DNA from: Alphaproteobacteria bacterium
GTDB lineage: Bacteria > Pseudomonadota > Alphaproteobacteria > Micropepsales > Micropepsaceae
Reading direction: 5' to 3'
DNA: 35,913 nucleotides
NCBI GenBank assembly: GCA_018971835.1
Contig: JAGWZW010000033.1
Coordinates: 1-35,913, forward strand
Shown piece after piece: positions 1 through 6,935 of this stretch. The notes under the pieces were generated by a model that was not told where the DNA came from, did no database searches, and saw nothing but the letters and a program-made list of their open reading frames with translations. The position numbers and the translations under genes were made by a program. Every line of letters begins with the position of its first letter. Position 1 is the stretch's first letter.

Positions 1-177
1 TCCGTATTTCCATGCCCGCCTTCGACCTCGACGCCTCGCGCATGAGTGCACGATCTCTGTCCTGTCTGACGGTCCCACGTCGCTGGCGTTTCCATCTTCG
101 CCTGCCCTTTGCGCTTCGGGCGCGGCCTAGTCACTCCTTCAAATTCACCGCGCGCATTCTACGCCCGGATTGAAGAG

Positions 178-271
178 CGTGGATAAGTTGGCGCAAAAAT
201 CTTGGTACGGATAAATTCGCCAAGCGCCTCAGGCGCTTGGCCGGGAGGCCCAAAGCGGCAGGCGTGGATAG
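178..271 (-). promoter_or_regulatory. Cluster of three DnaA-box-like 9-mers
   Basis: Read on the minus strand, three words in the same orientation resemble the DnaA box TTATCCACA. They are TTATCCACG (178-186, 8 of 9), TTATCCGTA (206-214, 7 of 9) and CTATCCACG (263-271, 7 of 9). No AT-rich unwinding element or replication gene is visible beside them, so this is weak evidence for DnaA binding and not for an origin. Confidence 0.2.
219..241 (-). terminator. Strong hairpin downstream of the HXXEE gene
   Basis: Perfect 10-bp inverted repeat, GCCAAGCGCC and GGCGCTTGGC, around a 3-base loop. On the minus strand it is followed by GAATTTAT, a short T-rich tract. It lies about 95 bp downstream of the stop of the minus-strand HXXEE gene, so it may end that transcript. 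The tail is not a clean U run, so another role is possible. Confidence 0.45.
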
Positions 272-335
272 GTGCCGATGACACCGAATTATTGCCGGTG
301 AGAAAGGGTCACGACTCGGCGGAGGCGGCGGCCGA

Positions 336-848
336 TCACACCGCGAAATGATAGAGCCCCGCCCAGATCACGAATCCCATCAATGCCGCCCCCAGCCCGC
401 ACGCAAGCGTGAACAGCGCCGGCGGCAGCACGCGCTCGGCCAGCGCCGCCCGGGCAACCAGGTAAGAAATCGGGAAATAGAGCAGCGTCGCGGTCAGCAG
501 CCCCGGCGAATAGCGGTCGAACAGCGGCACGGTGAAGACGTGGAACAGGAAGTCCCAGAACAGGTTGGCGCTGGCCCAGAACATGAGCAGGAACACAGCC
601 CAGCCCTTGCGTGTCGCGCCAGCCAGCGTCGTCAGCGCCACCAGCACGGCCATGAACCCGGCATTGTTGACGAGAAAGGTCGAAGGGCTCATCTCGCCGC
701 CGACAACATGCGTGACCCAATTGGCGAAGCCGCCAAACCACTCCTCGCAGATGTGCAGCGCAAAGGCGGCCGGCATCAGCCAGATCAGCCGATAGAACGA
801 AACCGCCTCGCCCCGCGCCGGTGCCCGAACATCCGCCACCGCACTCAT
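336..848 (-). CDS. HXXEE domain small integral membrane protein
   Basis: A 170-residue membrane protein of unknown function. After a short cytoplasmic-looking N-terminus, residues about 25-40 carry HICEEW, which is the H-x-x-E-E signature naming the HXXEE family (PF13787). About four to five hydrophobic segments follow, and the second conserved-looking polar patch is FWDFLFHVF. The start ATG at 848 has a G-rich ribosome site (GGGGGG) about 6 bases upstream. It is transcribed in the same direction as queE but separated from it by 97 bp, so operon membership is unclear. The conserved His and Glu residues near a membrane face suggest metal binding, which is an inference and not established for the family. 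Confidence 0.75.
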   Translation of the reverse strand: MSAVADVRAPARGEAVSFYRLIWLMPAAFALHICEEWFGGFANWVTHVVGGEMSPSTFLVNNAGFMAVLVALTTLAGATRKGWAVFLLMFWASANLFWDFLFHVFTVPLFDRYSPGLLTATLLYFPISYLVARAALAERVLPPALFTLACGLGAALMGFVIWAGLYHFAV

Positions 849-945
849 CGAATGCCCCCCAGAATCATTGGCAGGCTAGCATAGCCCATCGGGCGTCCAT
901 ACCGGAGGCTTGTGACACGGGGACGACAAGCGATGCGATGAACCC

Positions 946-1581
946 TCAGCGAATCCCGATCAGCTTGTGGGTTTGCAGCGACAGACGCCATTGCGGATGG
1001 GAGAGACAGTACTCGGTGGCCGCGCTGGTGTTGGCGTCGCGGTTTTCGTCGTCCAGCGGCTGCAGGAAGAAATGCACGAAGGCGAGATCGGCGAAGCGCT
1101 CCGGCGGCACATCTTTCTGCGGATAGACCAGCTTCAGTTCGTCGCCGCGCGTGAGTTTCAATTCGGCATCGGCCTTGGGGCTGACGCAAATCCAGTCGAG
1201 GCCCTCCGGCGCCTCCTGCGTGCCGTTTGTTTCCACTCCGACCTCGAAGCCCAGCCGGTGCAGTGCGTCGATCAAGAGCGTGTCGAGCTGCAGCAGCGGC
1301 TCGCCGCCGGTGCAAACGACATAACGCCGGCCCCGCGCGTTCTTCGGCCACTGCGCCTCCACCGCATGGGCCAGATCGTCGGCCGCCCTGAACGTGCCGC
1401 CGCCGCTGCCATCGGTGCCGACGAAATCGGTATCGCAAAACGTGCAGACCGCCTTTTCACGATCCTGTTCGCGCCCGGTCCACAGATTGCAGCCGGCAAA
1501 GCGCAGGAACACCGCCGCGCGGCCCGCTTGCGCGCCCTCGCCCTGCAGCGTGTAATAGATTTCCTTGACGGAGTACGTCAT
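946..1581 (-). CDS. queE: 7-carboxy-7-deazaguanine synthase QueE
   Basis: A radical-SAM enzyme that rearranges 6-carboxy-5,6,7,8-tetrahydropterin into 7-carboxy-7-deazaguanine, on the path to preQ0 and queuosine. The 211-residue product starts [15 protein letters not shown], the family's N-terminal motif. Its cluster cysteines are spaced C-x14-C-x2-C (from CNLW to CTFC), the long-spacer variant I recall for the Burkholderia multivorans enzyme in place of Cx3Cx2[10 protein letters not shown] is the SAM-binding GGE motif, and VSPKA and FFLQP are further family landmarks. I chose ATG 1581 because it overlaps the queC stop by 4 bp (ATGA), implying translational coupling. The longer open frame upstream lies inside queC and is not real. 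Confidence 0.95.
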   Translation of the reverse strand: MTYSVKEIYYTLQGEGAQAGRAAVFLRFAGCNLWTGREQDREKAVCTFCDTDFVGTDGSGGGTFRAADDLAHAVEAQWPKNARGRRYVVCTGGEPLLQLDTLLIDALHRLGFEVGVETNGTQEAPEGLDWICVSPKADAELKLTRGDELKLVYPQKDVPPERFADLAFVHFFLQPLDDENRDANTSAATEYCLSHPQWRLSLQTHKLIGIR

Positions 1582-2288
1582 TGGCTCACGTAGTTCGCGT
1601 AGCCTTTCGCGCGCAGCTCGCAGGCCGGGCAGACGCCGCAGCCATAGCCCCAGTCGTGGCGCGTGGCGCGCTCGCCATGATAGCAGGTGACAGTTTCCTC
1701 CACGATCAGATCGACCAGCGCCTGCCCGCCCAGCTTCTCGGCCAGCGCCCAGGTTTCCGCCTTGTCGAGCCACATCAGCGGCGTCTCGATCCGGAAGGGC
1801 GCTTCCATCGCCAGATCGAGTGCGGCTTCGAGCGTCTTGATCGTCTCGTTGCGGCAATCGGGATAGCCGGAGTAATCCGTCTCACACATGCCGCCGACCA
1901 GCACGGCGATGCCGCGCCGGTAGGCCAGAGCTGCCGCCGCCGTCAGGAACAGCACGTTGCGCCCCGGCACGAAGCTGGTGGGAAGCCCGTGCTCGCCCAT
2001 CTCGATTTTCATGTCGTCGGTCAGGGCGCTGCCGCCGATCGCCTTCAGCACCCCGAGCGGCAGGACATGGTCCTGGCCCAGCTTCGCCGTCCATTGCGGG
2101 AACCCAGCGCGCAGCGCGGCCAGCACCCGCGGCCGGGCTTCGAGTTCCACGGCATGGCGCTGGCCATAGTCGAAGCCGACGGTTTCCACTGCCTCGAAAC
2201 GCTCCAGCGCCCAAGCCAGACAGGTGGTGGAATCCTGCCCGCCCGAAAACAGCACCAGGGCCTTTTGTGTATCCAGTTTCACGATCAT
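1578..2288 (-). CDS. queC: 7-cyano-7-deazaguanine synthase QueC
   Basis: An ATP-dependent ligase converting 7-carboxy-7-deazaguanine to the nitrile preQ0, using ammonia. The 236-residue protein opens with [15 protein letters not shown], the PP-loop ATP pyrophosphatase motif, at about residues 8-22. A C-terminal zinc site is visible as a Cys in TCYHG followed by CGVCPAC. I prefer the ATG at 2288 over an in-frame TTG 30 bases upstream, because ATG gives the usual short lead into the PP-loop. It overlaps queE by 4 bp downstream. QueD and the later queuosine genes are not in this window, so the pathway is only partly clustered. Confidence 0.95.
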   Translation of the reverse strand: MIVKLDTQKALVLFSGGQDSTTCLAWALERFEAVETVGFDYGQRHAVELEARPRVLAALRAGFPQWTAKLGQDHVLPLGVLKAIGGSALTDDMKIEMGEHGLPTSFVPGRNVLFLTAAAALAYRRGIAVLVGGMCETDYSGYPDCRNETIKTLEAALDLAMEAPFRIETPLMWLDKAETWALAEKLGGQALVDLIVEETVTCYHGERATRHDWGYGCGVCPACELRAKGYANYVSQ

Positions 2289-2327
2289 GGACCGAGATTT
2301 AGCGCGCCCGGCGCCCAAGCGCGAGCC

Positions 2328-3587
2328 TCAAGCGGCCACAACCGTCGGCGCGGCAGCACCCGCGGTGGCAGGAAGCCAGACCCGCACCGTCGTGCCCACG
2401 CCTTCCTCGCTTTCTATGGCCAGCCGCCCATTGTGGAGATCCACCAGCGCTTTGGTCAGGGCAAGGCCCAGCCCCGCCCCTTCGAAACGCCGGGCCAGCG
2501 ACCCGTCGATCTGACGGAAGGGCTCCAGCGCGACGGCGATCTGATCCGGCGCCATGCCGATGCCACTGTCGGCGACCACGATCCACAGCCCGGCGGCTTC
2601 TGGCTCCAGGCGGACCGACACCGCGCCGCCGTCCGGGGTGAACTTCATCGCGTTGGAAAGCAGATGGTGCAGCACCTGGCGCAGCCGGCCGGCGTCTGCG
2701 TCGATTAGAGGCAAATCCGGGGCCAGATCGAGCGCCACCCGGTGCCTGGCGGCGGCCTCCGCTTCAGCAACCGCGGCAGCGACAAGAGGCTCGACCACCA
2801 ATGCCTGCCGGTTCAGGGGCAGCGTTCCGGCCTGAAGGCGCGTGATGTCCAGAACGTTTTCGATGACCTCCAACAGGCGGCGTCCGCTCTTGTGGATGTG
2901 CTCTGCGTACTCGCGATAGGCGGCGAGCCCGATGGGGCCCAGCATCTCCTCCTTGATGACTTCGGAAAAACCGAGCACACCGTTGAGCGGCGTCTTCAGT
3001 TCGTGGCTCATCGCCGCGAGAAAGGCACTCTTGGCGCGGTTCGCCTCTTCTGCCTTTTCCAGAGCGCGGCGCAGCGCGCGCTCGGCGTCGATCTTGGCGG
3101 TGACGTCCTCGACCGTGCCTTCGTAGAAGACCAGCCGCCCCGTCCAGTCGCGCACCGCGCGCGCCGTCTCGGAGATCCAGATCGTCGAGCCGTCGCGGCG
3201 CCGGATTTCCGAAACAAAATCGGTCACGACATCATCGGCCGCGAGCAGGTCGCTGAAGGCTTCGCGGCGGCCTGCATCGGTATAGAGTTGTCCGGCTATG
3301 TCAGTCAGGCCCTCCATCAGGGCAGCCGGATCGACGTAACCGTAAATCCGCGCCAGTGCCGGATTCGCGTCGACGTAGCGCCCGTCTGGCGTAGTGCGGA
3401 AAACGCCCAGAACCGTATGATCGAAAAAGGCACGGTAGGTTTTTTCGGCCGCAGTCAGCCGCGGCGTTTGCCTGCTGGCCTGCCGGCGCAGCCTGAGGGC
3501 CCCCGCGGCCAGGGCCGGCAGCAACAGCAGAGCGGTGACGACCAGCCCATGCCATTCCATCGCCACCCCTGGCCCATCTGCGCCCAT
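2328..3587 (-). CDS. Membrane-anchored PAS sensor histidine kinase
   Basis: A 419-residue sensor kinase. One hydrophobic segment lies at about residues 12-32, then a PAS domain at about 48-165 ending FYEGTVEDVTAK, a short coiled linker at 168-185, and HisKA with the phospho-accepting H195 in MSHELKTP. The HATPase_c domain follows, with N-box LLSNAMKF, G1 DSGIGM and G2 GAGLGLAL. The HisKA region (LGFSEVI, LGP, SGRRLLEVIENVLD) resembles the alphaproteobacterial PleC/DivJ/PdhS group, whose usual partner is DivK; that partner is an inference here. No response regulator is adjacent. An alternative ATG at 3560 (MEWHGL) would shorten the N-terminus by 9 residues. It ends 39 bp before queC, but a metabolic link is not evident. 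Confidence 0.9.
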   Translation of the reverse strand: MGADGPGVAMEWHGLVVTALLLLPALAAGALRLRRQASRQTPRLTAAEKTYRAFFDHTVLGVFRTTPDGRYVDANPALARIYGYVDPAALMEGLTDIAGQLYTDAGRREAFSDLLAADDVVTDFVSEIRRRDGSTIWISETARAVRDWTGRLVFYEGTVEDVTAKIDAERALRRALEKAEEANRAKSAFLAAMSHELKTPLNGVLGFSEVIKEEMLGPIGLAAYREYAEHIHKSGRRLLEVIENVLDITRLQAGTLPLNRQALVVEPLVAAAVAEAEAAARHRVALDLAPDLPLIDADAGRLRQVLHHLLSNAMKFTPDGGAVSVRLEPEAAGLWIVVADSGIGMAPDQIAVALEPFRQIDGSLARRFEGAGLGLALTKALVDLHNGRLAIESEEGVGTTVRVWLPATAGAAAPTVVAA

Positions 3588-3612
3588 CGTCCTGCCGCCC
3601 GGTTTGCTGCAA

Positions 3613-3640
3613 TTGAACAGCAGAACTAACTAGCTGATAT
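3613..3640 (+). promoter_or_regulatory. Possible promoter for the KAS III gene
   Basis: TTGAAC (3613-3618) and TGATAT (3635-3640) are separated by 16 bp in the 163-bp gap between the divergent kinase and KAS III genes. The local sequence is AT-rich compared with its surroundings. This is a consensus-only guess, about 110 bp from the start codon. Confidence 0.25.
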
Positions 3641-3750
3641 CCCTAAAAATTTCCTTGCAGCTGGCGAGCCTCCGGTGCAACCGACAAACGCTTGCCTTTG
3701 GTCGCGCGGTAAGACAGCCTCGGGGCCGAAAATCAAGGGGATAGCCACCT

Positions 3751-4875
3751 GTGACAGGCATGGCACTGAGCGGGACTGGGCTTTTCACGCCTCCGCATGC
3801 GATCAGCAACAGCGAACTGGTCGAGAGTTTCAATGAGTACGCCCGCCGCCACAACGCGGCCCATGCTGAGGCCATCGCCAGCGGCGTGATGCCGGCGCTG
3901 GCAGAATCCAGCGTCGAGTTCATCGTCAAGGCCTCGGGCATCAAGTCGCGCTACGTGATGGACAAGCACGGCGTGCTCGATCCGGCGGTGATGTGCCCGC
4001 GCATTCCCGAACGGCCGAATGGCGAAATCTCCATCCTGGCCGAAATAGCAGTGGCCGCAGCGCGCGGCGCGCTCAAATCCGCCGACCGCCAGGCCGGAGA
4101 GATCGACGGCGTGCTGGTGGCCTGCTCCAACCTGCAGCGGCCCTATCCCGCGATCGCCATCGAGGTGCAGGAGGCGCTCGGCATCGAGGGCTTCGCCTTC
4201 GACATGAACGTGGCCTGCTCCTCGGCCACCTTCGGGCTGCAGGCCGCCGCCGACATGGTGGCCGCCGGGCACGCCCGCGCCATCCTGGTGTGCAACCCGG
4301 AAATTTGTTCCGGCCATCTCAATTTCACCGACCGCGACAGCCATTTCATCTTCGGCGACGTCGCCACCGCCTTCGTGGTCGAGCGGGCGGACACGGCGCG
4401 CGGCGCCAATGCGTGGGAAGTGCTTTCCACCAAGCTGAAGACGAAGTTCTCCAACAACATCCGCAACAATTTCGGTTTCCTCAACCGCACCGCGCCCGAA
4501 GGCATCGGCCTGCCCGACAAGCTCTTCATCCAGGAAGGCCGCAAGGTTTTCAAGGAAGTCGTGCCGATGGTTTCGGAACTGATTGTTTCGCATCTGGCGG
4601 AGAACGGCATCGAACCTGCCGCGCTGAAGCGGTTGTGGCTGCATCAGGCCAACATCAACATGAACGAGCTGATCGCGCGCCGCGTGCTCGGCCGCGACCC
4701 CAAGCCCGGCGAAGCGCCCAACATCCTAGAAGAATATGCCAATACGAGTTCGGCGGGCTCGATGATCGCATTTCACAAACACAGTGCGGACTTAACAGCC
4801 GGGGATCTTGGGCATTTGTGCTCGTTCGGCGCCGGATATTCCGCCGGCAGCGTGATTTTGCGCAAACTTTCCTGA
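3751..4875 (+). CDS. Beta-ketoacyl-ACP synthase III family protein (long form)
   Basis: A condensing enzyme of the FabH/KAS III family. The catalytic triad is complete: C156 in NVACSSATFG, H298 in WLHQANINMNE and N331 in EYANTSSAGS. At 374 residues it is about 55 longer than a standard FabH such as the E. coli enzyme of 317. It resembles the longer proteobacterial KAS III type that, as I recall for Pseudomonas PA3286, accepts medium-chain acyl-CoA. That substrate is an inference. The GTG start at 3751 has AAGGGG about 10 bases upstream; an ATG at 3760 is the alternative. No other fatty-acid genes are adjacent, so it is unlikely to be the only priming synthase of the cell. Confidence 0.85.
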   Translation: MTGMALSGTGLFTPPHAISNSELVESFNEYARRHNAAHAEAIASGVMPALAESSVEFIVKASGIKSRYVMDKHGVLDPAVMCPRIPERPNGEISILAEIAVAAARGALKSADRQAGEIDGVLVACSNLQRPYPAIAIEVQEALGIEGFAFDMNVACSSATFGLQAAADMVAAGHARAILVCNPEICSGHLNFTDRDSHFIFGDVATAFVVERADTARGANAWEVLSTKLKTKFSNNIRNNFGFLNRTAPEGIGLPDKLFIQEGRKVFKEVVPMVSELIVSHLAENGIEPAALKRLWLHQANINMNELIARRVLGRDPKPGEAPNILEEYANTSSAGSMIAFHKHSADLTAGDLGHLCSFGAGYSAGSVILRKLS

Positions 4876-4883
4876 ATTTGCGC
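4860..4883 (+). terminator. Stem-loop across the KAS III stop codon
   Basis: GCGCAAA (4860-4866) and TTTGCGC (4877-4883) form a perfect 7-bp stem around a 10-base loop containing the stop codon. There is no U run afterwards, so it may be a weak terminator or a chance palindrome. Confidence 0.3.
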
Positions 4884-5013
4884 TTCATCAATTACAGCGA
4901 AAATGCTGGCGTAACGAGTCGCAGCAACGGCGCAGGCTGCGCGACAGCTTGCTCGTGTCCGGTACTGTCGCTATGAACGGAATCTGTTCAGCACAGCGGA
5001 AGTACACGGAAAT

Positions 5014-5802
5014 ATGAGTTTTTTGCACGCGGCAAATTTTGTCTATGTGTTCTCCGGCTTCTTCGTCGGCATGCTGGTCGGCATTACGGGAGTCGGCGGC
5101 GGATCGCTGATGACGCCGATCCTGATCCTGTTCGGCATCCATCCAGCAACGGCGGTGGGCACCGATCTGCTCTACGCCTCGGTGACGAAGACCGGCGGCT
5201 CGCTGGTGCACGGCTTCAATCACACTGTGGACTGGCGCATCGTGGTGCGGCTGGCCACCGGTAGCGTTCCGGGCGCGGCGCTGGCGTTGTTCGTGCTCTA
5301 CGAGCTGCATATCGACAAGAACGAGACACAGTTCCTGATTACGCGCGTGCTGGGCGCGGCGCTGTTCCTGACGGCGCTGGCGTTGTTCCTGCGCAGGCCG
5401 CTGATCCGCGCGTTCCGCCAGTATGTCGGCCCGATCGATCCTGAGCGCGTGCGCTGGCTCACCGTCGCCTGCGGCTTCCTGCTAGGCGTGCTGGTATCGA
5501 TCTCGTCGGTAGGCGCCGGCGCCATCGGCGTCACCTTCCTCATCCTGCTCTATCCCGAGCTGCCGATGGCGCGGGTGGTGGGCTCGGACATTGCCCATGC
5601 CGTACCGCTGACGCTGATTGCAGGCTTCGGACACCTGCTGATGGGCTCGATCAACTGGGCGCTGCTCGTCACGCTGCTGATCGGTTCGCTGCCGGGCATC
5701 GTCGTGGGCAGCAGCCTGGCGGCGCGCCTGCCCGACAATGCCGTACGCCTGACCCTGGCGGGCACTCTGCTCATCGTCTGCGGCAAGATGCTGTTCTACT
5801 GA
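5014..5802 (+). CDS. TSUP family permease (TauE/SafE-like)
   Basis: A 262-residue inner-membrane transporter of the TauE/SafE family (PF01925), thought to move sulfite, organosulfonates or related small anions. Seven to eight hydrophobic segments are arranged as two repeated halves. The first half carries GITGVGGGSLMTP and PATAVGTDLLYAS. The second carries SISSVGAGAIGVTFL and VVGSDIAHAVPLT, which are the matching repeat motifs of the family. A poor ribosome site (ACGGAAAT) precedes ATG 5014. It stands 138 bp after the KAS III gene and ends 2 bp before the convergent usp stop. No sulfur-metabolism gene is nearby, so the substrate cannot be told. Confidence 0.9.
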   Translation: MSFLHAANFVYVFSGFFVGMLVGITGVGGGSLMTPILILFGIHPATAVGTDLLYASVTKTGGSLVHGFNHTVDWRIVVRLATGSVPGAALALFVLYELHIDKNETQFLITRVLGAALFLTALALFLRRPLIRAFRQYVGPIDPERVRWLTVACGFLLGVLVSISSVGAGAIGVTFLILLYPELPMARVVGSDIAHAVPLTLIAGFGHLLMGSINWALLVTLLIGSLPGIVVGSSLAARLPDNAVRLTLAGTLLIVCGKMLFY

Positions 5803-5804
5803 GG

Positions 5805-6665
5805 TCAGTGCACCAAGAGCAGCGGCAATTCCGCGTGGCTGACAACATGGCGGGTGACGCCGCCAAAGAACAATTGGCGCAGCCGCGTATGGCCATAGCC
5901 GCCCAAGACCAGCAACCCAGCGCCGCCCTGCAACGCGGTTTCCAGCAGCACCTCGCCCACTGGGCGCGCACCGGCCTCGATCTTGCGCGCGCTGCACGAG
6001 ATGCCGTGCAGGCTCAAAAACTCCTTGAGATCATCCAACCCTTCCATGTCGCCATTGCAGACACAGAGCACCTCCACGGCTTCCGCCTTTTCGAGCAGCG
6101 GCATGGCGGCGCTGACCGCCCGGGCGCAGGTCAGGCTGCCGTCCCAGCCCAGTGCCACGCGGCGGGCGAAATTTTTCGGCGGCACCTGCGCCGTCAGAAG
6201 GACGGGGCGGCCGGTCTCCAGCAGCGTGGCCTCGAAGGCCTCGGAGAGGCCTGGCTTGTCGCCCGCCGCCAGCGGACCGAACAGCACCAGGTCCGAAAGA
6301 CGGCTGGCCTGCGTCACCCGGTCGGCAAAATTGCCCTGCATTTCGCGATAGGAGACGGTAGCCACATCTCGCAGCGCCGGATGACCCACCAGTTCAACAC
6401 CCGCTTCGGTGGCGGCCTTGGCGAGCGTGGCCCGCGCCACCTCCGCTGCCTTGTCCGCGGCAGCCTTGGCGGCGTCGATGATCTCCTGCACCACCACGCC
6501 GGAGACACCCTCGCCGAAGAACGGCATGGCTTCGCTCGGATCGGGGCGCACGAACAGCGCCACCACATGGGCGTGAAACGGCTTGGCGGCAGCGAAGGCG
6601 CTGGCCAGAACGATGGCGTCGCGGGCACCGCCGGTCAGCGGCGCCAGGATCTTGGCGTAGGACAT
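5805..6665 (-). CDS. Tandem-domain universal stress protein
   Basis: A 286-residue protein made of two UspA-like domains, at about residues 1-145 and 155-286. The second has the ATP-binding signature GGYGHTRLRQLFFGGVTRHV. The first domain lacks a clear copy of it (VLFGPLAAGDKPGLSEAFEA), so nucleotide binding is probably confined to the C-terminal half. The start ATG at 6665 follows a strong GGAGGG site. Tandem Usp proteins often accompany low-oxygen or stationary-phase responses. The upstream region here carries an FNR/FixK-type palindrome placed for activation, which supports that role. Confidence 0.9.
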   Translation of the reverse strand: MSYAKILAPLTGGARDAIVLASAFAAAKPFHAHVVALFVRPDPSEAMPFFGEGVSGVVVQEIIDAAKAAADKAAEVARATLAKAATEAGVELVGHPALRDVATVSYREMQGNFADRVTQASRLSDLVLFGPLAAGDKPGLSEAFEATLLETGRPVLLTAQVPPKNFARRVALGWDGSLTCARAVSAAMPLLEKAEAVEVLCVCNGDMEGLDDLKEFLSLHGISCSARKIEAGARPVGEVLLETALQGGAGLLVLGGYGHTRLRQLFFGGVTRHVVSHAELPLLLVH

Positions 6666-6694
6666 GGACGGCCCTCCATGTGTTGCACCACGAG

Positions 6695-6733
6695 ACTATA
6701 GGCGAGCAACGCGCCATCCTTGATACATGTCAA
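6695..6733 (-). promoter_or_regulatory. FNR/FixK-type box and -10 of the usp promoter
   Basis: TTGAT-ACAT-GTCAA at 6720-6733 matches the FNR/ANR/FixK consensus TTGAT-N4-ATCAA in 9 of 10 defined bases. On the minus strand a good -10, TATAGT, lies at 6700-6695. A start about 7 bases on (near 6688) places the box centre at about -38 to -41, the class II activation position. The hexamer at the -35 position (TCAAGG) is poor, as expected of an activator-dependent promoter. Confidence 0.55.
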
Positions 6734-6774
6734 GGGCTAAAGCGCAGGGCTATCAGGTCGAATCATTTTCCTTA

Positions 6775-6827
6775 CGTCATCGCCGGGCGTCGCGACGCTG
6801 ACGCTACGACCCCGGCGATCCACGAAC
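6775..6827 (+). repeat. Extragenic palindromic repeat, copy A
   Basis: The unit begins CGTCAT and ends ATCCACGAAC. Between them TCGCCGGG (6780-6787) pairs perfectly with CCCGGCGA (6811-6818). The loop contains a smaller palindrome, CGTCGCGACG. I recall units of the shape CGTCATnGCCGGG...CCCGGCnATCCACG as dispersed repeats in alphaproteobacterial genomes. Copy B lies 29 bp downstream in the opposite orientation. Confidence 0.55.
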
Positions 6828-6856
6828 CCAAGCGGCGTAAGGCTTGGAAGGGACGG

Positions 6857-6892
6857 CGTTCATGGATGGCCGCCACAAGGGCGGCCATGACG
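6857..6892 (-). repeat. Extragenic palindromic repeat, copy B (inverted)
   Basis: Read on the minus strand it starts CGTCAT and ends ATCCATGAACG, matching the ends of copy A. The stem is ATGGCCGCC (6866-6874) with GGCGGCCAT (6880-6888), 9 bp perfect, around a 5-base loop. The ends are shared with copy A but the stem differs by compensating changes, typical of a repeat family conserved as structure. It may also help end lon transcription. Confidence 0.5.
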
Positions 6893-6918
6893 AAAAATGA
6901 CAAACTGAAACACTCGTT

Positions 6919-6935
6919 GCTCTGAAGTTCAGAGC
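6919..6935 (-). terminator. Palindrome containing the lon-like stop codon
   Basis: GCTCTGAA (6919-6926) and TTCAGAGC (6928-6935) form a perfect palindrome around one base. As RNA it can fold with a 6-bp stem and 5-base loop. The TGA stop of the protease gene lies within it. There is no U tract, so termination is only possible. Confidence 0.35.

Larger units (their letters stand above)
1..335. other. Region without a convincing gene
   Basis: No frame here looks convincingly coding. A minus-strand frame enters from about position 135 (GTG) and runs off the left edge as a basic, unrecognised peptide of about 45 residues. An AAGGAG stands directly before that GTG but overlaps it, so it is not a usable ribosome site. 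The region holds a strong inverted repeat at 219-241 and three DnaA-box-like words at 178-271. I compared it by eye with tmRNA, RNase P RNA and 4.5S RNA and recognised none of them. Confidence 0.4.

Noticed and set aside
1-200. Possible tmRNA, RNase P RNA or 4.5S RNA
   Set aside because: None of the conserved cores of these RNAs could be seen on either strand.
5983-6351. Plus-strand small gene opposite usp
   Set aside because: No ribosome site, no family match, and the opposite strand holds a well-supported Usp gene.
6680-6925. 81-codon plus-strand open frame in the usp-lon gap
   Set aside because: It runs through two extragenic palindromes and the FNR-type box, and has no recognisable protein features.
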